The translations under genes and the position numbers were made by a program. A model generated the notes under the pieces. That model saw only the letters and a list, made by a program, of their open reading frames with translations, made no database searches and was not told the origin of the DNA. Positions 1 to 10,093 of a stretch of 64,000 bases of DNA are shown here, one piece after another. Source of the DNA: Liolophura sinensis (taxonomy: Eukaryota > Mollusca > Polyplacophora > Chitonida > Chitonidae); assembly GCF_032854445.1 (NCBI RefSeq), contig NC_088295.1, positions 14,497,385-14,561,384 of the forward strand. Direction: 5' to 3'. How positions within the stretch are numbered: the first letter of the stretch is position 1; the number at the start of each line of letters is the position of its first letter.

Positions 1-199
1 CTTTGGTGTCTTTCACCGAGATGTTAGAGCAAGGAAGCAGGACTGGTTGATCCGATGTCAGGATAATGGGACCGAGTGGGGTGTCATCTCCTGTGTCTTC
101 GGCATGATACTTCATTGGTGGCATTTGGCAGTATGGACTCAAGCCACCAGAAGACATAGTATGTATATACACGCCGAATGACTCATCGTCGCCATATGA
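1..199 (-). CDS. Partial internal exon of an unrecognised gene, cut by the window edge
   Basis: Read on the minus strand, an acceptor (TTTTCAG, AG at 201-200) is followed by 66 codons without a stop that run off the left edge. The translation begins SYGDDESFGVYIHT, continues through GGLSPYCQMPPMKYH and ends near LPCSNISVKDTK. The other two minus frames stop early. One plus-strand frame is also open, so the strand is not proven. I do not recognise the family. Upstream exons should lie at higher coordinates, either between here and the phospholipase gene or beyond it, but I could not identify them. The clean acceptor and protein-like composition favour a real exon. Confidence 0.45.
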
Positions 200-1547
200 C
201 TGAAAATTCGTTAAGTGATGTAAAAAGCCCAGTATACATATGTATATATACATAGTTACTAAAATCAGATGACGATCTGATTACATTTTTATTAACGGAA
301 TTTAATATCCTTACGGGAGCGGGTCGTTGTCGGGTGGTTAAAGAAGAATAAAACTTAAAAACCTGATACTATAGGCTGAAAAGAGCACACTTTTTTCTAT
401 CTGATGGTGCCTGCTGCATAATTTTGCGATTTTTCCTCGCCATACACGTAAAGCCTGAAAAGGGCAAAGCTGGCATAAATCGCGTCCTCCATCTTGAATA
501 CCTTGTAATTTATGCTGGGGGTGTGTTGCCTCTCAACCTATGAGAGTCGTTGAAACTGCCGTCTTGTTCGTGTAAACTCGGAACCTACGTCCAACATTCC
601 GATTTCCCGATCGTCAAGTGGAAAACGAACTATACTGTTCGCTACCTTCTGGGAAAAAGAGTTCTACCGGAAATGTACGAACTGCACTTCAGCGGTTTCC
701 GACGGCAATTCTCCTCCTAACACAGAAGACTTCAGGACCAATTCTTAGGCAAAATGGAGTCGCCCACAGCGGATTTCGGCGCTGACTTTATTTATAATTT
801 ATCAACTCGAGGTACATATTAGAATTTTTTATGGCATGCACCTGCGAGGAAATGCATACTCTTTTCAATGGTATTTGATTGATATTTAAATTTTTTTCTT
901 TTAAGAGGCCTGTCTTTCCATCAGAAGGACACAAGAGGTCTTTGTGGTATGTGGCGGTACAATATAGGCAAATATACTCCTCTTTTGTTTGATTCAGGTT
1001 CATTGTCCACGTTTCAATATTTCTTCCGTAATAACAACGTGTCTCTATACAGCAGGTCACCCTCAAAGCAGACACTGGACTCTCCGTGGCCGAGTGGTTA
1101 GCGTGCCAGAGCGGCGCAGTACTCGGGAGCCTTCAATCAGCGGATGGTCATGGGTTTTTCCAGGACTCCGTCCGGTTTCCTCCCATCACAATGCTGGCCG
1201 CCGTCGTATAAGTTGAATATTCTTAAGTGCGGTGTAAAGCATCATTCAAATAAATCAGAGCCAACACATCGATAGTGCTGCATGCCTCACTTTGAAAGCC
1301 ATGTCGAAACTACAAATATGAGCACTACAAACCAGGATCATGAGCCCAAGTGACACGGACTGACCAATACATATAATATATCCCCGAATGGTGAAAAGCG
1401 AGCGAGAAAGGATAACAGTACCGTCACTAATACTGGCAATCCGGCATCCTCCACCCATGAATCTGGCCATAGTGAAAATTTAGTAAGTTAAATACTTATG
1501 AAGTTAACAAACACACAGGTTTTGATGAGACGCTATTTTATTTTGAT
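200..1547. other. Intergenic stretch downstream of the phospholipase A2 stop
   Basis: AT-rich sequence with one moderately GC-rich patch at about 480-800 and a SINE at 1081-1255. A minus-strand AATAAA lies only a few bases after the phospholipase stop (about 1536-1541) and another near 787-792; either could be its polyadenylation signal. A minus-strand ATG near 500 sits in a CAAGATGGAGG context like a YY1-type start site, but its frame closes after about 30 codons. No gene is supported here. Confidence 0.4.
1081..1255 (+). mobile_element. tRNA-derived SINE, internally deleted copy
   Basis: The head has a tRNA-like A box (GGCCGAGTGGTTAGCG). The body has the CGGATGGTCATGGGTTTT and GGTTTCCTCCCATCACAATG blocks, and the tail is GCCGCCGTCGTATAAG ending in CAAATAAAT. 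Compared with the copy at 13.3 kb the B-box segment is missing, so this is a non-autonomous, internally deleted copy. The tail resembles the widespread metazoan SINE families whose head is tRNA-derived; family assignment is from general knowledge, not a search. Confidence 0.8.
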
Positions 1548-1696
1548 TCAGCCAAGAAGGTGTTGTATATCTGATAGCAGTTTGCCGATGTTTTTGAGGT
1601 TGTCTCTGTTATATTCGTCCTTGTACCGGCCGAAACATTCCGCAGCTTCTTTGTCACAATGGCAAGTGGCCTGTCTACATTGTTCATCCTGTGTAG
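1548..1696 (-). CDS. Phospholipase A2 exon 4 (CxCDKxAAxCF, C-terminus, stop)
   Basis: The acceptor TTTCTGTTTAG (AG at 1698-1697) opens an exon of 149 bases ending in TGA at 1550-1548. It supplies the aspartate of the His-Asp pair in CHCDKEAAECF and a Lys/Asn-rich tail ending in a leucine-rich helix. Its first two bases complete the serine codon begun by the preceding exon, giving the family-typical ITCS junction. Confidence 0.92.
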
Positions 1697-2854
1697 CTAA
1701 ACAGAAATGGACAGGGTTTGACAACATGGAGACCACTCACAAAACTAATGGCAAAGCTATATAGATCTAGGCAAAGCTGTAAGCTGAATTTGCACTATAA
1801 CACCAGGCCGATGATCGTTTTTCTGCATGACCAACTTCCCAGTGCTTTTAGTTTAATGGTTGAAGGATTTACTCATCTCACCAGGATTTGAACTCGGGCC
1901 AGGACCTTGCCGCTAAATCCTCACCTCTCGCAAGACACGTCATCGTTCCCACAACATGGCTCGTGCTTCCTGGAAGCTGTTTGGCCACCCCACTAGTGTA
2001 ATGATTGATAAATTTATACTGTGTGGGCCATAATGAGATTTGAACTCGGGTCTTCAAATCTGAAGTCCAGTATTCTAATAACTGAGCTAAAGGGAAATTC
2101 CCTCTGTAGCGGTACTGCTAGTAAAACACTGAGAAGTGGTTCCCATTACGTTAGCCAGCAGTATGTTTAATACCTCAGTGGTGTTGTGCTGTATGTCGGA
2201 TGAGGGGATCACGATCTGAAATCCCGATATGACCTTCACAGAAAATTTTTTAACCATTACATTCGAGTTGCACTAACAATGGGTTCGATGTAGTTTCACT
2301 GACTGCACCAACCAAAGCCATCAAAATGTCTCACTGCTTCGGATTTGAGCGTTCTAGCATCATTATATTGCAAATATAAAGCCCGTAAACTGTCTCGCTG
2401 ATAAACCGGTTGTGTGTTTGTAAGAAGTGCTCACAATGTTTTGTCGGTCTATATTGAAAATGCTTGCTTATGGTAAATACAGATAGAGGCGGTTTTGAAT
2501 CTCCTGAGCATGGGCTATATCGTCTAAGGTGTATGCATTGAATATTGGAATATGTTGCATGCCTTTGGAGTTTTCTTAAAAATGACAATTGTCTGGTAAC
2601 GTTACACCATGGAACTCTAGCGACATTCATGGTCTCTAATAACTGTCCAGTGGGCAATCATACGCAAACCTTGCAATATAAATTAAAGGTAAGCCAATTG
2701 ACGTACAACAGGTGATCTGTCCGTTATTGTTGTGCCAGGTGTAACCCTCCAGGTAGGGCTTCAGTTTGATCACGGCTGAACACTGGTTCCGGTTTACCGA
2801 GTAATAGCAGGCGTCATGAGTCTTACAGCATCTGGAGCATAATACGAATGTGCG

Positions 2855-2925
<71 letters not shown>

Positions 2926-5900
2926 GAGAGAGAATGTGTAGCAGTAGTTAGTATAAATATGGTAATGAATGCTTTACATCCTTCTTTTCTTTATGTAGTT
3001 TACAAAATTAAAATCTTGACCTTCGTTTATTGAATCTCAAGATGGCATGCAGTATTGTTTGCACAACTGTATATAAAAAAAAGATGTTTGTCATGTTGCT
3101 GTCATCCGGGTAATAATGCAGACAAGTTAATTGCGACATCAATTTCTTGGAGGAAAATATACAGTTGTTCGAGTGAGTTCTTCCGTCGCAGCTGCGGTGT
3201 ACATCAGATTAGAGCGGGTAAACATGCAGAATCGAGTTGCAAGAACTGCCTTGGAAGACAAAGTACAACATTCTCCAGAATGACCTGCAACCTACATTCA
3301 CTAATTTGGACTTGAAATTTATGCCAGAGGTTGAATGAAGAAGCATTCTGAAAGTATATAGGTATTGTAATATATGTCTCCTTACCGACTCGATTTGTAA
3401 GAATAATAACTCCACAACAAAACGAATACGGCCCTAATTTTGTTGGAAATGGACGATACGACCAAAAATTCAAGCTTCGTCTGAAACTTGTCTCGGCGTG
3501 TCAGAAAAAACACTTTAGGAAAAAAACCGCTTAAACTTGTTTGTTCAAAAAAGAACCAAAATCATCTTAATTTTGTCGAGAATTAACAAAGACAAATGGC
3601 ACTAGCTAGTGCTCACATCTCCTACCTGGTGTTTATATAGTTACCATCTTCTTACTAGCAAAGTTGATACCACGCTATATATGGATAATGCTGGGCGCCG
3701 CCAACTTTATTAAATAAAGATGAAATACCCGATACCTGTCAATGTTGTCTACCGGCGTGTTTCCACCCCCGATACCGCAGTAGTTGCCATAGGAGTTGTA
3801 GTCCAGAGAATCTCGGCCTGTCTTCAGGTGTACCATCTCTCCGAATTGGTCCAGGCGCCGTTTAAATAGGCTGTGACCATCTGCTGACAGTAAGCTGTTT
3901 TTAACTCAACAAATCATTAATTTTTTATTTGTTTCATTACATGCTGCTTAACATCGACCAAGAATTTTTCCCTTAACATGACGTCGTTCAGGTACATATA
4001 CGCTATACGGTTAAGTTGACAAACTTCCTGGCTCTAACTTATCGCAGCCGATCCGGCCTGGATTAGAACCCTCGACCTTATTAATCGTGAGCCTGTCAAC
4101 TGCGACAACAACAACAGAGAATGACTATGCGAGGGCATCTGAACCATCAAAAATTAAATCTAACAGAAGGTCTGTTACTACATTGCACTCTGTTAATGCT
4201 GCAGATTATTAGGTTAAATATAACGCACATATTCTATTAATTCAACATAACCATTCTATTAAAGTAACAGAAAATTATGTTGAATGTGACACACTATTGT
4301 GTCATAATATCAGAATGTTTATATATACCGCATTGATGAGAGGCTCCTGGGAGGAGCTGTCTGAGCCACGGAGGCCCCATAGGCTCAGACGGTTAGCGCG
4401 CTAGCGCAGCTCCTCCTAGGAGCCTCTCATCAATGCGGTCGCTGTGAGTTCAAGTCCAGCTAATGCTCTCCGGCCGTAAGTGAGAAGATCTGCCAGCAAC
4501 CTGCGGATGGTCGTGGGTTTCCCCCGGGCTTTGTCCGGTTTCCTCCCACCATAATGCTGGCCGCCGTCGTATAAGTGAAATATTCTTGAGTATGGCGTTA
4601 AACACCAATCAAATAAATATATATATATATATACATGTATTGGTGAAAATCATTGTAGCTATTTATTTGCGTTGGCATTCCGTGACACTGGGTTAAAGAA
4701 AGAAGAAAAAAACAACACTAAAATCTTCAAGTTTGACAAACAATATGTAGGCCTACAAAACATACCCACAACAATCACCGATAGTACTTTAATGCTTCTT
4801 TGTAGTCAACCGTATTGAAGTAAGCTAACTTAGAAGAAAGCATTTCAGCAGAAATCCACTGTCTAAATGGAGAACCCCCATTTATGCAGAATAAATGGAC
4901 TATAAATACATGGAGAACTTTAATGTGTTAAGTAACCGACAGACTCCAAGAAGTTTAAAACACCCGTTTTGTTCTCTACAAAATTAAGGATGGGAAGTAT
5001 ACGCCTAACTAAATCTTGTTGACAACACATTTCGACATTTAAGTATAACAATATAACCATATTCCTGATTATAGGCCTGTAATTTAAAGTGCTCTTTAAA
5101 AGTGAAGTAATCAAGGTCAAAAGTTTAGCGTTAGTGCTATATCGGTGTAAGCAAGCGAGAATTAGGCCATAGATCAAAGTATAATGTGAACATTTAACCC
5201 TGCCTACTGCATGCGGACCGCTTGGTTCCCATGTTATTCTTATCTCAATGAGTTGAGATCCGAGACAAAGCTTGCATGCATTTTAGCAATTATATATTTA
5301 CTCGCCGCCATGAAATATAATGTTGGAATTGGCGTTCAATCTCAATCATGCAAGTAAAAAAACTAACTAACTAACAGAAAAAAATTTGCGTCACTTAATA
5401 CCAAAGGATGCACCAAAATCTCCTCAAATCACTAATCGTTGCATTGCCTAGATATTTCTTGGCAGCATATATTTATCACACACGTCATTATGACCATGTA
5501 TATGTAGGTGTGAAATAATACATGCTAGATTTACATAAGCCTGAAGACAGTTTGTCATGTACAGCCTAAGTTTGCTCAGTCCACAAGATATTCAGTCAAA
5601 CGTATATATGACATAACTGTTCCACATATCAGAGTTTTTTACGTAAAATAAAAAGGCTTCTCCGCTGTTGTACCAGGGTCGCTTATGGGAAACCCACAAA
5701 ACTCCTTCCAGTTTTGCGAAGTCTGTCCAAAGCATGTAATCTTAAATCCTCATGTAACAGAAAACGATACGTTTTTACTACTATTTGGATGTCTTTGTAT
5801 ACCCCTTCAGTGTCTCTCATCATGCCCACAATAATTTTTTGTTTACTTTTATTTTATGTTTTCTTTGAAATCGGCCAGTTTACATTATGGCTTGGGAGAC

Positions 5901-6212
5901 CATATGGTGTTATATCTATACTGCAGCGTACACTGTACATCGTACACTAAACTACCAGTGGTACACCATCTGAGCAACTTATTACAAAACCACCTTCAAT
6001 TACAACATTTGAGCTCACTTGCAAATTGTATAACGTAAACCAGAATCCTGTTGTATCATGTTTAATAACTTGCAATCCTAATAAAAATCGACCCCAACAC
6101 TTACGCATGTTTAGAAGCCGTGGGTATATGCTAAGCCATTATATATCTTACCGGTTGGCGCTACGGAGCACACATACAGAAACGCCACGACCAGGGCAGT
6201 CACGATCATCAT
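1548..6212 (-). CDS. Secreted phospholipase A2, four coding exons
   Basis: Hydrolyses the sn-2 ester of phospholipids using calcium; predicted to be secreted. Minus-strand exons 6212-6152, 3883-3736, 2831-2707 and 1696-1548 join in phase with GT-AG introns to about 160 residues. Residues 1-20 form a hydrophobic signal peptide and a KRR site near 28-30 may end a propeptide. The calcium loop is YGNYCGIGG (52-60). CCKTHDACY (71-79) carries catalytic His75, calcium ligand Asp76 and Tyr79. CHCDKEAAECF (123-133) carries Asp126. Ten cysteines match the five core disulfides of group I/II-like enzymes. The usual Cys27 is Asn54 and no cysteine follows Cys132, so that disulfide has lost both partners. 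The 5' UTR and promoter are not resolved. Family membership is firm; the group and substrate are not. Confidence 0.93.
1870..2105 (-). repeat. tRNA-like repeat fragments in phospholipase intron 3
   Basis: Two minus-strand segments have tRNA-like internal promoter boxes: a B-box-like GAGTTCAAATCCTGG near 1880-1895, and TAGCTCAGTTATTAGA with GAGTTCAAATCTC at about 2036-2100. Stem pairing is too poor for a working tRNA, so they are tRNA-derived repeat or pseudogene fragments. Confidence 0.4.
2707..2831 (-). CDS. Phospholipase A2 exon 3 (CCxxHDxCY active site)
   Basis: 125 bases from the acceptor GCTCCAG (AG at 2833-2832) to a GTACGT donor at 2706. It encodes CCKTHDACYYSVNRNQC and ends NNNGQITC. 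It has the catalytic histidine and the calcium-binding aspartate. Phase matches the neighbouring exons on both sides. Confidence 0.94.
2856..2921. repeat. (TA)n microsatellite next to a splice acceptor
   Basis: About 33 uninterrupted TA units followed by a short GA run. On the minus strand it lies 23 bases upstream of the phospholipase exon 3 acceptor, where a polypyrimidine tract and branch point would normally be. Confidence 0.97.
3736..3883 (-). CDS. Phospholipase A2 exon 2 (propeptide, helix 1, calcium loop)
   Basis: Encodes FKRRLDQFGEMV, then DYNSYGNYCGIGGGNTPVDN, and ends GAC AG before a GTATCG donor at 3735. The acceptor is a tandem CAGCAG (AG at 3885-3884 or 3882-3881). Both keep the frame set by the single G left by exon 1, so the protein may have 160 or 159 residues. 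The loop keeps Tyr, Gly and Gly for calcium but has Asn where the usual first cysteine sits. Confidence 0.93.
4327..4439. repeat. Foldback (inverted) duplication of a SINE head
   Basis: Positions 4327-4358 and 4408-4439 are reverse complements over 32 bases with one mismatch. Inside them, GTCTGAGCC (4359-4367) pairs with GGCTCAGAC (4382-4390). The right arm is the tRNA-like head of the SINE that follows, so the left arm is an antisense copy of it. Confidence 0.9.
4370..4633 (+). mobile_element. tRNA-derived SINE with TA-expanded tail
   Basis: Head GAGGCCCCATAGGCTCAGAC with A box GGTTAGCGCGCTAGCGC and B box GAGTTCAAGTCC, body CCTGCGGATGGTCGTGGG and GGTTTCCTCCCACC, and tail ATAAGTGAAATATTCTTGAG to CAATCAAATAAAT. 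The tail runs into a short TA microsatellite. It lies in phospholipase intron 1, antisense to that gene. Confidence 0.88.
6152..6212 (-). CDS. Phospholipase A2 exon 1 (start codon and signal peptide)
   Basis: Two adjacent ATG codons (6212-6210, 6209-6207) start 20 residues, MMIVTALVVAFLYVCSVAPT, a typical signal peptide, followed by one base and a strong GTAAGA donor at 6151. The leftover G joins exon 2 in phase. Either Met could be the start; I use the first. Confidence 0.88.
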
Positions 6213-6414
6213 GTCGGTATGCACAGCTGTTGTTTGACCTTCTCAATGTCAGCCCAGGTGGCAAATAATAGAAAACCTTCCCAACTCTAGTTGTTGTACA
6301 TTTATAAACTAATATCTCGGATAAAAGTCAATGCGTCTATTATAAGCTGATGTATATCGGCTTATCAGCTTACTTGTTATGCCGCTTTACTTGGATAGCT
6401 CCAGTTTTGACACA

Positions 6415-6572
6415 CCGGTCGTAAGTGGGATGGTATGTTGGCAACCTGGGTTCTGGGTTTTCCCCGGGCTCTATTACCCAGTTTCCTCCCACCGCAATGC
6501 TGGCCGCCGTCGTATAAGTAAAATATTTTTTAATATGGTGTAAAACACCAATCAAATAAATAGATAAATAAT
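6415..6572 (+). mobile_element. 5'-truncated SINE copy
   Basis: Starts within the body (GGTCGTAAGTGGGATGG), keeps GGTTTTCCCCGGGCTC and TTTCCTCCCACCGCAATG, and ends CACCAATCAAATAAATAGAT. The tRNA-like head is absent. It lies about 200 bases upstream of the phospholipase start. Confidence 0.82.
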
Positions 6573-7090
6573 CAACTTTCTCATTGTTCATAATCCTTTA
6601 GTACTTGAATAGCAAAATGTGTCCTTCATATCGTTTTGTAGCATATATACATTTGTTAGATCCCGTGTCTGTGTTGTGTGATGATTTCAATCACGTCACA
6701 GCTTATTACTGCAAAAACTGGTGTGTCAAGGTTATTCCATCAAGCGCCTTCACTCAAAGTTTCTTAAGTTTTACAACGAGTATAATTCTCTTGCAAGTAG
6801 GCCTATATCGACTGAGGGTCGAGAATCTCTGACACTCCGCTTCATATTTGACTAATTTCGACTAAACCGGGACTGGGGCCATGTTCGTCGAGTTTAATAT
6901 GATCGCCTCGTTCGATATGAACAGTTGCAAACAAAGCGCAAGTAAAACACATATTTTGATTAACGACATCTTATAAACTATAGCATGTTACACCGTTCGG
7001 ATACTGGCACTTAATTAATCCTGATTAGCTTAGCACATTCATCACCGCTTCCCTTTTCATGAATCCGTCTTGTTTGGTCCGTGTTTATCA

Positions 7091-7160
7091 TCACTGACCT
7101 GGAACGTCCATCTTGGTTGACGGCAGGTATATGAATCGCGGTTTCGACGCTTAGCTTCAT
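7091..7160 (-). repeat. Dispersed repeat, copy 1 of 2 in the window
   Basis: Aligns without gaps to 61781-61850 with 16 mismatches in 70 bases. In one minus frame both copies keep a shared reading pattern VNQ-GRSRS. This suggests a decayed coding repeat, possibly a transposase N-terminus. Confidence 0.6.
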
Positions 7161-7245
7161 ATTTATTTGATTTGATTCGTGTTTTACGCCGTATACTCAA
7201 AAATATTTCACTTAAACGAAGCAGGTCAGTATTATGGTGGGTAGC
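7161..7245 (-). mobile_element. SINE 3' end, antisense
   Basis: ATTTATTTGATTTGATTCGT, then TTTTACGCCGTATACTCAAA and ATTTCACTTAAACGA, is the reverse complement of the SINE tail. Only the 3' third is kept. Confidence 0.75.
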
Positions 7246-9199
7246 TTCATTCAACATAGCTACCTTTTTGCTGTTTTAAATACTGATAGTTTATTTATTT
7301 TATTAAGAATATACATGGAATATTTACTACTTGCAACAAATAGGTCAGTGTATACAATCCCGTGTGTGTACAGGCGTCACTTTCATCTCGAAGTTATGTC
7401 CCCTTTAACGATTAGCATGATCAGTGAGTGAAAAGAAGTCACATTTTCGTATTCAAACAACCAAACAAACCTGTCTGTTTATAAATAATTTTATCAATAT
7501 ATGGTTTTACATAATTCTGAATATAAGCCCTGGGTCAAGAACAGCTGCTTGTTTTCTCCATCACGGCAGTGGTTTACTCGAGAAATCTCTCCATGCACAA
7601 TGGACCAGCACGGTTGAGCCAAGGATGGTGGTATATATATGTAAACTGTTGCCGCACTGTTACCTTGTGTCTTGTATATATAAACGAGTTGTTTATTACT
7701 TTATTTGATTATTGTTTAAGGCTGTGATGATCTTATATGATGGCGACTATAACATTTATGGACAGAGGAATTCATAGTTCCCGAGTAAAATCGCCTTTCA
7801 CCAGGTAGCTGACAAAGCGCAGCCAAGGCTGCAAAAGCCGGATTCAAACACGTGACCAAAGCAGCGGCAACCCATCGTATTAACTGGCTGACAAGTGTTT
7901 CGAGTGTCTGGTCCAGCGCTTTGACCATCTGAGCCTAAGCATTAACTGTGAATTATGAATTATTTAGCTGTTGTGAAACAAAATCGTGCAGATCATTATA
8001 TTTGAAGACTGCCAAATGTATTAAGGTTATATAATATATACAAGGCTTCAAGTATCGGCACCATTTAGTTCCACCATCATTAGAAGAAAAGACAGTCGAC
8101 AATTACAAGGAAATCAGAGGTACAATTCACATCCACGTCGCTCTTTTGTTATTACTATTTATTTTAGTTCTTTTTTTTGTTAGTTTGTTTTTTTTCTATG
8201 CGTTGGGGAGGGTTTTTTTTTTAATGTTTTAGTATACACCTGTGTGGAAAACCGTTTTCACCTGTATGTAAAAGTTTCCATCCAGGTAAAAATTCATGTG
8301 ATGAAAGATGCCACGTGTAACGCAAATTACTGGAACAGTTGAGTACGCAAATGTTTGCTGGAATCTGCAGTCATTTATAAGACTTACTGCCATCTTTGGA
8401 CTACTTTGGACACGAAAGAGACTCAGAGGAGAGATTCAGCGCAGATGAAAAACAAATAACTGTTGCATGTGAATCATTTTAGAAATAAGCATATGTGCTT
8501 GGATCAGAACTATCGTGATGACATTCCATTTTTCAAGGAAACTTTGGAATTTTCTTCAAAGATAAGTAACATTTTCATGCCTCCGGCTGTTAACTTGAAA
8601 CTTAACTCAAAGGGCAAAATCGTCGGAAAACATTTACTGCCCTGTCGTTTTTAGGAAAGCCTTGGGAATACGATTTAACAACAACGTAATTCAGGCATAA
8701 TCAACAAACATCGTTTATCCTTGGGTGGTAAACAAATCCCAACAACAATTAATTCTTCATGCAAATTTACATATGTGGTGTCAGAGGAGGGATTCAGGTC
8801 TACTTTGCGTTGTCCTGTAGCAGTGTGTTAGTGTGAAAAATTCGCAATCTATTTTACCTTCGAATTCGCACTTAAGTACAATGTTGTTGTATCTTAGGTT
8901 GATATAATTAGATTGCACATGAATAAAAAGTGGTTCCAGGAAAATATCTACAGGCGCATCATTTATAAAAGTACATCCTACATTAATATTCGTTATATGC
9001 GACCTCGGAATACGCATTCACAGCATAGATTACGCGTTGCTCGAAGCGTGACGACAACGTGGCACTTTTGCCACGTGGTGAGTAGTTTACGACTGCATGT
9101 ATGCTCAGATTGGCCAGTTTTGTATTTCACCGAAGAGTCTCACGTAAACCATTGCAAACGTTCACCCATTCAGTCTGAAAGGTATTATGACATCGTGCA

Positions 9200-9857
9200 A
9201 GACTCATGTTAAACGAACTTACTCAGGCGGTTGGCATGCTTGCCGCAGAAGTAACGCAACATCATAGAAACATCACAGCAGCGCTCGTTCGACACTATAG
9301 AATTTTTCACGACGTTAGAGATCGTCCGCGCTCTGGGCGTCCACGGGGTAACTACGGCTACGGGAGTGCTTGACACACCTCAGAAACAGACGAGCAAGAC
9401 GAGCAAACAGCAGAAGAAACCGCTCGAATCATTCAAGATCATCGTCGCAGAAACCCACAAGACGTAAGCAGGTCGTCCTGACGCCAGAACATCACGTATC
9501 CACCTTTCCCATTCAGATGGGCGTCAACGCGTGTACCGTGGTTGGGGTGAACGTTACGTTGACACTTGTCTTGTCGTGTAACCATTTTGGCGGCGGGTCA
9601 GTGATGGTGTAGTGAGCTTTCACATTTGGGGAGGCCATGTGGACCATTGACCTAGAAAATTCACCTGATTTAGCACCTATTGAGCGCGTTTGGAAGGGAA
9701 TGGATCGACGCTTGAGACGTCAGTGTCGCCAGCCCCAGTGGCTAGATATCTAACCTGGATCTAGGCGGATCCAGCGTTCCTTGCTCGTCTGGTGACTTCA
9801 GTGAGACGGAGATGCACACAAACCATCGACGCTCGTGGTGGACACACCCGTTTCTGA
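9200..9857 (+). pseudogene. Decayed Tc1-like transposase
   Basis: A DNA-transposon transposase remnant read across several frames. In order: an N-terminal helix-turn-helix trace (QAVGMLAAEVTQ, 9223 on) ending RDRPRSGRPRG; TAEETARIIQDHRRRNPQ near 9410-9465; RWASTRVPW-like and FGGGSVMVW-like blocks near 9515-9615; DLAPIERVWKGMDRRLRR near 9667-9720; and a C-terminus CTQTIDARGGHTRF with TGA at 9855-9857. These blocks have the order and wording of Tc1 transposases. Frameshifts, stops and a missing stretch before DLAPIE leave it inactive. I could not define the terminal inverted repeats. Confidence 0.85.
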
Positions 9858-10016
9858 GCTTGCCAACCTTTATTTTGACCCTTCCTTCGTGAATTTACCT
9901 TGAAAACACGTTTGCAACGTGAATTGAATAACCATTTTTGCCTGCTCATTGAAAATCGGTTGTTCTTCGACCTTGAATAGAAAAAAGACAGTATGTATGA
10001 TCAGAATATTTATGTT

Positions 10017-10093
10017 GATTTATTTATTTGATTGGTGTTTTACGCCGTACTCAACAATATTTTCACTTATACGAGGAGGTCGGAGGAAACCGA
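10017..10093 (-). mobile_element. SINE 3' end, antisense
   Basis: ATTTATTTATTTGATTGGTG, TTTTACGCCGTACTCAACAA and TTTCACTTATACGAGGAGG are the reverse complement of the SINE tail, followed by a trace of the GGTTTCCTCC block. Confidence 0.8.

Larger units (their letters stand above)
6573..9199. other. AT-rich intergenic DNA with repeat fragments
   Basis: No gene is supported. It contains an antisense SINE tail (7161-7245), a 70-bp dispersed repeat (7091-7160), a tRNA-like antisense fragment near 7800-7930 and T-rich stretches at 8160-8230. Confidence 0.4.

Noticed and set aside
788-1075. 95-codon minus-strand frame with a C-x2-C and later Cys
   Set aside because: AT-rich, overlaps other frames, and the cysteine pattern does not fit a known zinc module.
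2036-2105. Possible tRNA gene on the minus strand
   Set aside because: A- and B-box-like sequences exist, but the D and T stems and acceptor stem do not pair.
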